22,768 bases of DNA from an uncultured Campylobacter sp. (GCF_938045595.1 NZ_CALIBB010000189.1:1-22768); one strand, 5' to 3'. Counted from the stretch's first letter, positions 7,477 through 14,847 are shown. Notes: generated by a model not told the origin, from the sequence alone. Numbers and translations: made by a program.

Positions 7477-8380
7477 AATGTAAAATTTAATTTAGGTTAG
7501 GGCGCGGCAAACTATAGGGGCTTTTAAACAGGAGCGATTGCACAGATTTTGCGCTTGCGTGCGGTAAATTTTAAGCTTAAGCGCGGGATTTTGGGCTTTG
7601 AATCTCATAAATTTTAAAATTTTACTTGTTTGCGAGATAAACAGAGCGAGCGGAATTTAAAAATTTAATCTTGGTCGCGTGGCGGATTAAACGCGAAGCT
7701 TTGCAGAAGGCGGAATTTTAAATTTACAGATAAGCGGCTTGATTTTTTCGGAAATTTTAAAATTTTGTGGCGCGAGTGAAATTTTAGGTTTCGCTTGAGC
7801 GGATAGAATTCCGCTTTGTTTGAGCGCTAAAATTCTTGGATTTCGCGCAGGCGGAGAGAGTTTTCGCTTTGCTTGTGCGGTAAAATTTTGATTTCTGCAC
7901 GGCGGATAAATTCTATTCTCACAAAATCTAATCGTGAGCATAACACAGATCAGGCGTTTTAAAATTTTAAAATTCCGCCACTTTGCGAGAATTTGAAATT
8001 TCATGGACGCAGCAAAATTCCAAAATCGCGTTTGGCATTAAATTTTAAGTCTGGTTTTCGAGGCAAATTTTAAATTAATCCGCGAGAGGGCGTCTTTAAA
8101 TTTTTAAAATTCCGCCACCTTTTACAGATAGAATTTCATTTTTCACGCAGATAAAATACCGCACCACAAAAGCTACTTTTAAAATTTTAAATTCACTCGC
8201 GCAGATGAAATCCTAGTTTCTCGTGCTAGTGGAATTTTTCGCGCAAGGATCATTTTTAAATTTTAATTTCGCTTACGTTGTGCGCGAGGATGGAATTTGC
8301 TCCGTTTTAAGAGCCTAAGCGTGATTTTGCCATGCTGCAATACTGCTTTTAATTTAGCTATGCCTAAAAAGCTAGGCTGC
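7477..8380. repeat. Intergenic field of short A/T-core, G+C-edged repeats
   Basis: About 900 bases hold no credible gene. Words built on AAATTTTAAAATTT recur with GCGG/CCGCC edges: the exact 14-base palindrome is at 7609-7622 and 7752-7765. Close variants sit near 7725, 7960-7978 (running into CCGCCA), 8090-8115 (also into CCGCCA), 8175 and 8250. A second word, CGCTTTGYTTG followed by GCGSTAAAATT, occurs at 7812 and 7865. A 105-codon frame at 7687-8004 on the minus strand only translates these repeats (Lys/Arg/Ile/Pro rich) and is not a gene in my view. Confidence 0.75.
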
Positions 8381-9292
8381 TTAAATTCCGCCGATGATTT
8401 CGCGCGCTTGCGTGATGCTTAGGGCATTGCGACTTAGTTCGCTAGGCTCGCCAAACCCCCAGCATACCTGCAAATACTCAAGTTTTGCGCCTCTTAGATC
8501 TGCCAAGTTTGCCTGAAAACATCGCGCTGCTGCAGCTTGTGCGCTTTCCGTCGCTTCTGCTTTTGCGGGAATTTTAGCGCCTTTAAAGCTTAGTGTTGCC
8601 GCCCCGTCAGCACCTGTGTCGTTAGGGCGAAATTTTTCATCCGCATTAAGATTCTCGCCGCAAGAGTTTAAGCCCTCGCTAGCGCTGAAATTCTTTCTAC
8701 TAGTGTCACGGCTGGCATTTAAGCTCTCGCCGTCATTGCCGCCTTGAAATTCTAAATTTTGTAAAAATTCCGCGCCACGGAGTGCGGCTAGCTCATCCTT
8801 TTTGCTATCGCCCAAAAAAATCGCGTTTTTGTGCGGCGAGCATGCAATTACGTGTAGCAGCATCGCAGGGTTGGGTTTTGATGGCATCTGCTCGTTCGCG
8901 CCTACGACCAGATCAAATAGCCTGCGCACCCCCGTCTTTTCTAAGATCGCGCTTAGGGTATAGGAAGGCGCATTGGAGGCGACTGCAAGAAAAAATCCTG
9001 CTTTTTTGCACGAGTGCAAAAGATCTTCGATACCCTCGTAAAGCACGGCAAAATCGCGGTAATTGCTTACGAATTCCTTCTCGAAAAAAGCAAGCTCTTC
9101 GGTGCTTGCTTCGGTTTTGCCGTAAAATTCCAAAAAGGCGTTTTTGCTAGGATCGTTGATGGTGTGGACGATGAAATTCTTTTGCAGTGGCGCTAGTCCG
9201 TAGAGCTCGCGGCGAGTGTTATTGACGCTGATTTCGATCGCGCGCGAAGAGTCAAGCAGCGTGCCATCCATATCAAAAATCACGGTTTTCAT
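8381..9292 (-). CDS. HAD-superfamily phosphatase (phosphoglycolate phosphatase-like) with a large insertion
   Basis: This is a haloacid dehalogenase-fold hydrolase, probably a small-molecule phosphatase of the Gph type. Motif I is 'FDMDGTLLDSS' with nucleophile Asp7 and general acid Asp9. Motif II is 'VASNAPS' with Ser106, motif III is Lys139 in 'SKPNP', and motif IV is 'GDSKKDE' with Asp162 and Asp166. The cap is helical (about 16-85). A normal homologue continues directly from 'DELAA.R.A' to 'YLQVCWGFG'. Here about 90 residues rich in Ser, Asn, Ala and Asp intervene (about 176-268), making 303 residues instead of about 213. All catalytic residues precede the insert. The start ATG directly follows the TAG of the upstream gene, so the two are co-translated. 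The substrate is unknown. Confidence 0.92.
   Translation of the reverse strand: MKTVIFDMDGTLLDSSRAIEISVNNTRRELYGLAPLQKNFIVHTINDPSKNAFLEFYGKTEASTEELAFFEKEFVSNYRDFAVLYEGIEDLLHSCKKAGFFLAVASNAPSYTLSAILEKTGVRRLFDLVVGANEQMPSKPNPAMLLHVIACSPHKNAIFLGDSKKDELAALRGAEFLQNLEFQGGNDGESLNASRDTSRKNFSASEGLNSCGENLNADEKFRPNDTGADGAATLSFKGAKIPAKAEATESAQAAAARCFQANLADLRGAKLEYLQVCWGFGEPSELSRNALSITQAREIIGGI
8489..8767 (-). repeat. Low-complexity insert within the HAD phosphatase gene
   Basis: This encodes residues about 176-268. The flanks carry similar peptides, 'LAALRGAEF' just before and 'LADLRGAKL' just after, as if a short piece was duplicated around the insert. Within it 'GESLNAS' and 'GENLNAD' repeat. The + strand DNA contains GAAATTTTTC, GAAATTCTTTC, GAAATTCTAAATTTTG and AAAAATTCCGCG words like those of the intergenic fields. 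The edges are approximate. Confidence 0.7.
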
Positions 9293-9649
9293 CTAATAAT
9301 CCTTTAAAAAATCGATTTTGTGCTTGTCTTTTTTGTAACTCTTATTATTTTTGAGCTTTTGCAAAGCGTTTGCTTCATGCTGTAGCGCTGATCTAAACGC
9401 AGCATCGCTGGTCTGTCCTGCCTCGCTAGCATCAAGGACGTTTTTGGCAAAGCTTTCAAGCGCCTTGGTGTAGGGGCTATCGAGATTCGTAGCGGCCGCT
9501 TTAGATAAAATTTCATAGTTTTTAGCTATTCGCTTCGCAAAAAGCTCTGCGTCGAAATCCTCGCGCTTTAGCAGCGCTACGGCGGATTTTACGAAGCGTT
9601 CTAATGCGCGGATATATTTAACGCGCTCATCTTTTTCTCTGATTTGCAT
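9293..9649 (-). CDS. Conserved-looking small helical hypothetical protein
   Basis: The product is 118 residues, strongly helical and charged, with no cysteines, membrane segment or signal peptide. The family is not recognised. N-terminal 'RVKYIRALERFVKSAVALLKREDFDAELFAKRIAKNYEIL' reads as two amphipathic helices, and the C-terminus is Lys-rich ('KLKNNKSYKKDKHKIDFLKDY'). The ATG has AAGGAAAG upstream and a clean promoter in front. Its TAG abuts the ATG of the HAD phosphatase, so the pair form an operon and may act together, though nothing in the sequence says how. Confidence 0.75.
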   Translation of the reverse strand: MQIREKDERVKYIRALERFVKSAVALLKREDFDAELFAKRIAKNYEILSKAAATNLDSPYTKALESFAKNVLDASEAGQTSDAAFRSALQHEANALQKLKNNKSYKKDKHKIDFLKDY

Positions 9650-9673
9650 GATCTTTCCTTAATTAAAGCGCGC

Positions 9674-9701
9674 ATTATAGCAAAATTCGAAATTTTGGCA
9701 A
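9674..9701 (-). promoter_or_regulatory. Sigma-70 promoter for the 118-residue gene and HAD phosphatase
   Basis: Read on the minus strand: TTGCCA (9701-9696), a 16-base spacer, then TATAAT (9679-9674) preceded by TGC, so it is an extended -10. The same TTTGCTATAAT core appears at the DUF2018 promoter. It sits about 25 bases from the start codon. Confidence 0.75.
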
Positions 9702-9761
9702 AATTACGCATATTGTGAAACTATATTTTAATAATATTTTTTCTATAAATCCCGTATTATA

Positions 9762-9775
9762 GGTATTTTAAAACC
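9762..9775. promoter_or_regulatory. Imperfect palindrome upstream of metY, candidate Rrf2 operator
   Basis: GGTATTTTAAAACC is an imperfect 14-base dyad lying 12 bases upstream of the metY -35 hexamer, inside a wider ATAGGT...ACCATAT symmetry. Rrf2-family regulators bind A/T-rich dyads of this size, and one is encoded two genes down. The position would also allow activation, or control of the divergent gene. This is inference; A/T palindromes are common in this genome. Confidence 0.35.
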
Positions 9776-9787
9776 ATATAAAAATAC

Positions 9788-9816
9788 TTGACTTTATTTT
9801 AAAATTTAGCTATTAT
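9788..9816 (+). promoter_or_regulatory. Sigma-70 promoter for metY-rrf2-cysK
   Basis: TTGACT at 9788-9793 and TATTAT at 9811-9816 are separated by 17 bases, close to the sigma-70 consensus and unusually complete at -35 for a Campylobacter. The AAAGGA ribosome site (9833-9838) and ATG 9844 follow, leaving a short leader with no room for a riboswitch. Confidence 0.75.
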
Positions 9817-9843
9817 TCGCCAAATTTTTTACAAAGGACAAAA

Positions 9844-11115
9844 ATGCAAAAAGAAACCCTCGCAACTCATTTTGGTTACGACTCCGTCGTAGGCTACGGC
9901 ACGATGGCAGTTCCCATTTATCAAAGCACCGCGTTTAACTTCGGTTCTAGCAAAAAGGCCGCCGATCGCTTCGCGCTGCGTGATCTAGGACCGATTTATG
10001 GGCGTTTGACAAATCCTACTACTGATGTTTTTGAGGCGCGACTTGCGGCGCTGGAAAACGGCAAAGCCGCAATCGCGGTCTCTAGTGGGCAGGCGGCGAT
10101 ATTTTTTGCGGTGGCAAATTTAGCCGCAGCGGGCGAAAATATCATCATCGCGGAGAAAATTTACGGCGGCGCAACTACGCTTTTGGCGCATACGATCAAG
10201 CGTTTCGGCATCGAAGCTAGGGTTTTTGACTCCGAAACGGCAGATAATTTGGAAGGTTTAATCGATGATAAAACTAGAGCGATTTTTTTCGAGACGCTTT
10301 CAAATCCTCAAATTTCAGTTGCAAATACCGCTAAAATCGCTACAATCGCAAATAAGCACGGCGTAGTAACGATTGCTGATAACACGATCCCAAGCCCTGC
10401 GCTTTACAATCCGCTTGATGACGGCGCCGATGTCGTAATCCACAGCGCTAGCAAATACATAAGCGGGCAAGGTCTTAGCATCGCGGGTGCGGTCGTTTCG
10501 GGCAAGGGGTTAAATTCCAAACTCAAAGGCAATCCGCGTTACGCACATTTCAACGAACCTGATGAGAGCTACCACGGCTTAGTTTATGCAGATTTAGTAG
10601 ATAATTTCGACATTTATACGCTTAGGATTCGCTTGTCCCTGCTTCGCGATATTGGTGCGACGCTATCGCCGTTTAACGCGTTTCAGCTTATCCAGGGGCT
10701 TGAAACACTGCCGCTTCGCATGCAAAAACACTCGCAAAACGCGCTAAAGATAGCAGAATTTTTGCAAAATCATCCGAAGGTAAAGCAGGTCAATTATCCG
10801 GGGCTTGCAAGCTCGCCGTTTAATGCCGCAATCAAAGCAAAATTTAAAAACGGCTATGCAAGCAGTCTGATGAGCTTCATCGTAGATAGCGAAGAAACAG
10901 CGCTAAAGGCGGTTAGTAAGGTTAAAATTTTCTCCGTCGTAGCAAATATCGGCGATACGAAGTCGATCATCACTCATCCTGCGAGCACGACGCATTCGCA
11001 GCTAAACGAGGAGCAGCTAAACCGCGCTGGCGTGCCTGCGAGCCTAATCCGCCTAAGCGTGGGTATAGAGGATGCGAACGATTTAATTTCCGATCTTAGT
11101 GAGGCACTGAAATAA
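9844..11115 (+). CDS. metY: O-acetylhomoserine sulfhydrylase (aminocarboxypropyltransferase)
   Basis: This cytoplasmic PLP enzyme joins sulfide and O-acetyl-L-homoserine to make homocysteine for methionine synthesis. The 423-residue length is that of Campylobacter MetY. Visible landmarks are 'YGRLTNPTTDVFEARLAALE' (about 52-71, phosphate-binding Tyr/Arg of the neighbouring subunit), 'SSGQAA' (80-85), Asp179 in 'IADNT', and the Schiff-base Lys204 in 'HSASKYISG'. 'ITHPASTTHSQL' near residue 380 is typical of the Cys/Met metabolism PLP family. The length and the 'THFGYD....G.MAVPIYQSTAF' opening favour MetY over cystathionine gamma-synthase or lyase. The stop overlaps the next start (TAATG). With the Rrf2 regulator and CysK it forms a sulfide-assimilation operon under the promoter at 9788. 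Confidence 0.95.
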   Translation: MQKETLATHFGYDSVVGYGTMAVPIYQSTAFNFGSSKKAADRFALRDLGPIYGRLTNPTTDVFEARLAALENGKAAIAVSSGQAAIFFAVANLAAAGENIIIAEKIYGGATTLLAHTIKRFGIEARVFDSETADNLEGLIDDKTRAIFFETLSNPQISVANTAKIATIANKHGVVTIADNTIPSPALYNPLDDGADVVIHSASKYISGQGLSIAGAVVSGKGLNSKLKGNPRYAHFNEPDESYHGLVYADLVDNFDIYTLRIRLSLLRDIGATLSPFNAFQLIQGLETLPLRMQKHSQNALKIAEFLQNHPKVKQVNYPGLASSPFNAAIKAKFKNGYASSLMSFIVDSEETALKAVSKVKIFSVVANIGDTKSIITHPASTTHSQLNEEQLNRAGVPASLIRLSVGIEDANDLISDLSEALK

Positions 11116-11528
11116 TGGCACTTTTAAGCACAAAGGGCGTTTATGGGCTGGCTGCGATTTTGCAGATCGCCAAAGCTAGCGAAGTAGCGCCGATAAGTAT
11201 AAAAGAGATCGCCGAGCGTACGGGAGTTTCTAAGAATTATTTGGAGCAAATTCTAAATACCCTTAGAAACGAGAAGCTAGTGTGTAGCATCAAAGGTAAA
11301 AACGGCGGCTATCACCTAGCCAGAGATGCTAGCGAGATTTCTTTCGGTGAAATTTTTACCGCGCTTGAAAAGGATCTGCGGATGACTAGCATTCAGATGA
11401 GTGATCCCGGACTGTGGGCGTTTTTTGAGAAATTTGACGTCAAGCTGGCAGAGATATTTAACGAGCCTCTAAGCAGCTACGAGGAAATGATGGCGCGAAG
11501 CGTCCAGTATTTAAATTTCAGCATTTAA
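11115..11528 (+). CDS. Rrf2-family transcriptional regulator (CymR-like, no Fe-S cysteines)
   Basis: This 137-residue winged-helix DNA-binding protein carries the Rrf2 signature 'STKGVYGLAAILQIA' followed by 'ISIKEIAERTGVSKNYLEQIL' (recognition helix about 38-50) and the wing 'KGKNGGYHLAR' (60-70). It has a single cysteine, Cys57. The region around residues 90-105, where IscR carries its three cluster-ligand cysteines, has none, so it is unlikely to be an Fe-S sensor. The gene sits between metY and cysK, overlapping the former by one base and nine bases from the latter. In Bacillus and Staphylococcus the relative CymR represses cysteine genes in complex with CysK. The arrangement here suggests a comparable sensor, probably autoregulating this operon. 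That role is inferred from context only. Confidence 0.93.
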   Translation: MALLSTKGVYGLAAILQIAKASEVAPISIKEIAERTGVSKNYLEQILNTLRNEKLVCSIKGKNGGYHLARDASEISFGEIFTALEKDLRMTSIQMSDPGLWAFFEKFDVKLAEIFNEPLSSYEEMMARSVQYLNFSI

Positions 11529-11537
11529 AGGAAAAAT

Positions 11538-12452
11538 ATGAAAATAGCAAACGATGTTACGGAGCTCATCGGCAATACTCCGTTAGTCAGAATCAATACG
11601 TTTGGCAAAAATGCCCTCATCCTAGCCAAGGCGGAATTTTTAAATCCGAGCCACTCGGTCAAGGATCGCATCGCGTGGCAGATCGTAAAAGACGCGCTAA
11701 GCTCGGGCAAGATCGACAAAAATAGCGTTTTGATAGAGCCTACCAGCGGAAATACGGGCGTGGGACTTGCGATGATCGCAGCGAAGCTCGGTATGAAGCT
11801 CATTCTAACGATGCCAAGCTCGATGAGTATCGAGCGCCAAAAGCTCATCGCTGCATTTGGCGCTAAAATCGAGCTGACCGATCCGAAATTCGGAATGAAA
11901 GGCGCGGTAGATAGGGCAAATGAGCTAGCGGCGAGCACTCCAAATAGCTTCATCCCGAGCCAGTTTGATAACCCGAGCAATCCAAAGGCGCATTTTCAAA
12001 GCACTGGACCTGAAATTTGGGAGCAAAGCGGCGGCAAGGTAGATATTTTAGTCGCGGGATTTGGTACCGGTGGCACGCTCAGTGGCACGGCGAAATTTTT
12101 AAAATCTAAAAATCCAAACCTCAAAGCCTACGGCGTGGAGCCTGCTAGCTCGCCACTTCTTACGTGCGGCAGTGCGGGCGGCCATAAAATTCAGGGCATC
12201 GGCGCAAATTTTATCCCTGATAATCTTGATAGAAGCGTCATCGACGGCTTTTTGAGCGTTGAGAACGACGATGCGTTCGCCGCAGCTAGACAGCTGGCAC
12301 AAAAAGAGGGCCTGCTCGTGGGCATCTCAAGCGGTGCGAACGTTTATGCTGCCGCTCAGATCGCCGCCAAGCCCGAGAACAAGGGCAAAGTGATCGTTAC
12401 GATCCTCTGCGATACCGGCGAGAGGTATCTTTCTACCGAGCTTTTCAAATAG
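11538..12452 (+). CDS. cysK: Cysteine synthase A (O-acetylserine sulfhydrylase)
   Basis: CysK makes L-cysteine from O-acetylserine and sulfide, in the cytoplasm and with PLP. The 304-residue product has 'IGNTPLVRIN' (11-20), Schiff-base Lys42 in 'NPSHSVKDRIA', the substrate loop 'EPTSGNTG' (67-74), and the phosphate-binding 'GFGTGGTLSGTAKFLK' (about 174-189). 'GISSGANVYAA' lies near 268. AAAGGAAAAAT precedes the ATG. Length and motifs favour CysK over CysM, although the two are hard to separate by eye. Being the last gene after the Rrf2 regulator, it could serve both as enzyme and as co-sensor. A G+C stem and T-run follow the stop. Confidence 0.95.
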   Translation: MKIANDVTELIGNTPLVRINTFGKNALILAKAEFLNPSHSVKDRIAWQIVKDALSSGKIDKNSVLIEPTSGNTGVGLAMIAAKLGMKLILTMPSSMSIERQKLIAAFGAKIELTDPKFGMKGAVDRANELAASTPNSFIPSQFDNPSNPKAHFQSTGPEIWEQSGGKVDILVAGFGTGGTLSGTAKFLKSKNPNLKAYGVEPASSPLLTCGSAGGHKIQGIGANFIPDNLDRSVIDGFLSVENDDAFAAARQLAQKEGLLVGISSGANVYAAAQIAAKPENKGKVIVTILCDTGERYLSTELFK

Positions 12453-12462
12453 ACAGCGGTTT

Positions 12463-12495
12463 TGCGCGGGCGCGGCGTTAGCGCAGCAATTTTTA
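12463..12495 (+). terminator. Possible terminator after cysK
   Basis: TGCGC (12463-12467) pairs with GCGCA (12481-12485) around a 13-base loop, followed by GCAATTTTT. It lies 10 bases after the cysK stop. The stem is short, so confidence is modest. Confidence 0.35.
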
Positions 12496-13140
12496 CGCAT
12501 TTTACGCAGACGTGCAGCTTCGCGAGATTAAATTTTACGCAGGTGCGCAGCTTTGCGAGATTAAATTTTACGCTGGCGCCGAAATTGGCGCGATGAGTTT
12601 TGCGCGATTGCGCGGGTTATTGCGACGATTGCGTGACTATATTTTACATTTTCGCGTTACGTAGGCGCGAGAATTAATACGATAGTTTCTCTGTGCGAGC
12701 GAAGCGATAGTTGCGATGGTTGCGCGATGATTTTACGCAAGCATCGCAATTTTGCATTTTACCCATTTGTTGATTTATCAGCTCATTGCCCGCCGCGAGA
12801 TAAAATTTAGCCTCAAAATAGGGTTAAATTTTAAAATTTCGCCTCGCTCACAGACAATAATTTTTGGATGCGCTATATATGACGGCGTGACCGCGCAGCG
12901 CAGGGCATAAATTTAAAGCTGCCTAGTTCGCCAAATCTGCGCGATCCGTTCTTGAAGCAAAATTTTATATTGCCGTCCGTACGCGCGGCACAAAATTTTA
13001 AAATCCTACTGAAATTTTTAAGCTTGCTCGTGCGGCTAAAATTCCAAGCTCTCACTGTGCATAAATTTCAAACCCTCGCCGTATGTAAAACCCAAACCGC
13101 CTTTTAAATTTATCCAAATTTCAAAATTTAATCATAAAAA
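12496..13140. repeat. Intergenic repeat field between cysK and rarA
   Basis: There is no credible gene in about 640 bases. The left part is built of TTTTACGC, GCGAGATTAAATT and TTGCGCGA words. The right part has the exact palindrome AAATTTTAAAATTT at 12826-12839 running into CGCC, plus CAAAATTTTAAAATCC near 12970 and several CAAATTT/AAATTTT pieces up to the rarA promoter. A 60-codon minus-strand frame at 12873-13055 translates the repeat only. Confidence 0.65.
12502..12567. repeat. 33-bp tandem repeat, two copies plus a partial third
   Basis: Units at 12502-12534 and 12535-12567 each begin TTACGCAG and end GCGAGATTAAATT. By my count they differ at four positions. A third unit begins at 12568 with TTACGC and diverges. 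The 33-base period equals eleven codons and is the same as the tandem period inside the phosphatase gene at 18605-18670. Confidence 0.85.
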
Positions 13141-13143
13141 CGC

Positions 13144-13149
13144 TATCAT
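13144..13149 (+). promoter_or_regulatory. Probable -10 of the rarA promoter
   Basis: TATCAT lies 27 bases before the rarA ATG, in an A/T-rich stretch without a clear -35. TTAAGG provides the ribosome site. This is the only good -10-like hexamer in the last 60 bases before the gene. Confidence 0.4.
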
Positions 13150-13175
13150 CGGGGCAAAATTTTTAAGGTTGCAAA

Positions 13176-14378
13176 ATGAGTTTGAGCTTGAAATTTCGCC
13201 CCAAAAGCTTAGAGCAGATCGTGGGGCAGGGCAAGATCGTGGCGGTTTTTAAAAAATTCGTCGCCGCAGGCAGCATCCCGCACAGTATATTTTTCGGCGC
13301 CGCAGGCAGCGGCAAAACGACGATGGCGCGCGTGATCGCAAGCGAGCTGAACTACGATTTTTACGAGCTTGACGCCACGAGCCTGAAGGTTGAGGATATC
13401 CGCAAAATTCTATCCTCGCACGCCGGCTCACTCATCAAGCCGCTCATTTTCATCGACGAGATCCACCGCCTCAGCAAGACGCAGCAGGAGGTGCTGCTAA
13501 TCCCGATGGAGAACTACGCCGCGATCATCATCGGCGCGACGACGGAAAATCCGCAGTTCGTGCTAAGCAGCGGCATCCGCTCGCGCTCGATGATCTTTGA
13601 GTTCGAGCCGCTTAGCTACGAGGATTTGGAGGCGCTTTTGGCGCGGGTGCAGGGCGAGATCGGCTTTGAGATGGACGAGGAGGCGCGAAAATACCTGCTA
13701 AACTCCAGCAGCGGCGATGCGAGGAGTATGCTAAATCTGCTGGAATTTGCGCTTTTGGCAGACAGCGCCATTACGCTGGATACGCTTCGCACGCTGCGCG
13801 CAAATGCCGTCGCTGCAGGCGTTAGTAGCGATGATCTGCATTACGAGCTTGCTAGCGCGATGATAAAGAGCCTGCGCGGCAGTGACACCGACGCCGCGCT
13901 GTATTATGTCGCGAGGCTGATAGATGCGGGCGAGAGCGCGGATTTTATCGCGCGCAGGATGGTGATCCTAGCTAGCGAGGATATCGGCAACGCCAATCCA
14001 AATGCCCTAAATATCGCGGTTAGCACGCTAAGCGCCGTCAGCAAGATCGGCTACCCCGAAGCTCGCATTATCTTAGGACAATGCGCGATCTATCTGGCAC
14101 ACAGCCCCAAATCAAACGCCGCGTATTTGGGCATCAACGCCGCTTTGAAGTTCGTCCGCTCCGCTGCGCCACTGCCTACGCCGCGCTATCTCATCAATTC
14201 GGACAAGCAGATCGCAGACTACAAATACCCGCACGACTTCGGTGGCTGGGTCGAGCAGGCCTATATGAGCGAGGCGGCGAAATTTTACGAAAGCAAGGGG
14301 ATCGGCTTTGAAAAGACGCTAGATGAGTGGCTGGCGCGATTGCGCAAAGAAAAGATCGATATTAAGGAACGAGAATGA
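13176..14378 (+). CDS. rarA: Replication-associated recombination protein A (AAA+ ATPase)
   Basis: RarA (MgsA) is an AAA+ ATPase related to clamp loaders. It works at stalled replication forks and gaps with SSB and the recombination proteins. The 400-residue product shows 'LKFRPKSLEQIVGQ' (5-18), Walker A 'GAAGSGKTT' (41-49), Walker B 'IFIDEIHR' (91-98), sensor 1 'IIGATTENPQF' (118-128) and the Arg-finger region 'SGIRSRS' (132-138). The C-terminal half has the family landmarks 'SGDARSMLNLLEFAL', 'ASEDIGNANPNAL' and 'YLAHSPKSNAAYLGINAAL', which separate it from RuvB and DnaX. Full-length C-terminal tail 'YKYPHDFGGWV.QAYM' is present. The ATG has TTAAGG upstream. Its TGA overlaps the next gene as ATGA. 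Confidence 0.96.
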   Translation: MSLSLKFRPKSLEQIVGQGKIVAVFKKFVAAGSIPHSIFFGAAGSGKTTMARVIASELNYDFYELDATSLKVEDIRKILSSHAGSLIKPLIFIDEIHRLSKTQQEVLLIPMENYAAIIIGATTENPQFVLSSGIRSRSMIFEFEPLSYEDLEALLARVQGEIGFEMDEEARKYLLNSSSGDARSMLNLLEFALLADSAITLDTLRTLRANAVAAGVSSDDLHYELASAMIKSLRGSDTDAALYYVARLIDAGESADFIARRMVILASEDIGNANPNALNIAVSTLSAVSKIGYPEARIILGQCAIYLAHSPKSNAAYLGINAALKFVRSAAPLPTPRYLINSDKQIADYKYPHDFGGWVEQAYMSEAAKFYESKGIGFEKTLDEWLARLRKEKIDIKERE

Positions 14379-14731
14379 ACTTCAGCAGCGTGCTAAAACT
14401 AATGAAGCAGCGCTACGGCGCGGATGCAGAGTATATGTGGGATGAATATCCCAATTTTGCGGTTTTTCGTCACACAGGAGGGAAGCGCAAGTGGTTTGCG
14501 CTTCTGATGCGCGGGCTTGCAAACGAAAAGCTCGGTCGCGCACTTCCTGGCTCAAGCGATGTGATAAATTTAAAAGTTTCGCCCGATTTGGCGGCGATTT
14601 TGCGCGATGAAAAAGGAATCTTTCCTGCCTATCATATGAATAAAAAGCACTGGATCAGCGTCTGCCTTGATGCGGTGCCGCGCGAACAGATTGAGGATCT
14701 AATCGAGCAGAGTAGGGAGCTTACGAGGTAG
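14375..14731 (+). CDS. MmcQ/YjbR family protein
   Basis: The 118-residue protein has the MmcQ/YjbR (double-wing, CyaY-like) fold. Family features are 'Y.MWDEYPNFAVFRHTGGKRKWFALLM' (about 19-45), 'INLKVSPDLAAILRDEKGIFPAYHMNKKHWISVCLD' (about 64-99) and a final helix 'EQIEDLIEQSREL'. Members are small basic proteins thought to bind DNA in some species, but a firm function is lacking. The start overlaps the rarA stop by four bases (ATGA), so it is co-translated with a fork-repair ATPase. It ends just before a strong hairpin at 14736-14795. The family call is secure; the role is not. Confidence 0.92.
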   Translation: MNFSSVLKLMKQRYGADAEYMWDEYPNFAVFRHTGGKRKWFALLMRGLANEKLGRALPGSSDVINLKVSPDLAAILRDEKGIFPAYHMNKKHWISVCLDAVPREQIEDLIEQSRELTR

Positions 14732-14735
14732 AATT

Positions 14736-14795
14736 TGCGCCTGAGCTCGGTTTAAATTTGCGTGCGAAAGAGGCTAAATTTGAACCGAGAGCGCA
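14736..14795 (+). terminator. Long hairpin after rarA-mmcQ, probable terminator
   Basis: CTCGGTTTAAATTT (14746-14759) pairs with AAATTTGAACCGAG (14776-14789), 14 pairs with one wobble, around a 16-base loop. An outer TGCGC/GCGCA stem (14736-14740 with 14791-14795) encloses it with a 5:1 internal loop. GATTTTAG follows. It starts five bases after the mmcQ stop. The T-run is short, so it may be a processing or stability hairpin instead. Confidence 0.6.
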
Positions 14796-14847
14796 GATTT
14801 TAGCGGCTCGCGGAGCTTAAATTTAAAAATATTCGCAAGGAGCGTGG

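Noticed and set aside
7687..8004. 105-codon minus-strand open frame
   Set aside because: It translates the intergenic repeat field (periodic Lys/Ile/Pro text), has no convincing ribosome site, and looks like no protein I know.
7477..8380. CRISPR array
   Set aside because: The repeats are short, degenerate and unevenly spaced, with no constant repeat plus unique spacer pattern and no cas genes.
9820..9843. Riboswitch in the metY leader
   Set aside because: With the promoter at 9788-9816 the leader is only about 20 bases, too short for an S-box or similar aptamer.
12502..12567. Replication origin iterons or a CRISPR pair
   Set aside because: Only two copies in direct contact with no spacers, no DnaA-box cluster, and no replication initiator gene nearby; rarA alone does not mark an origin.
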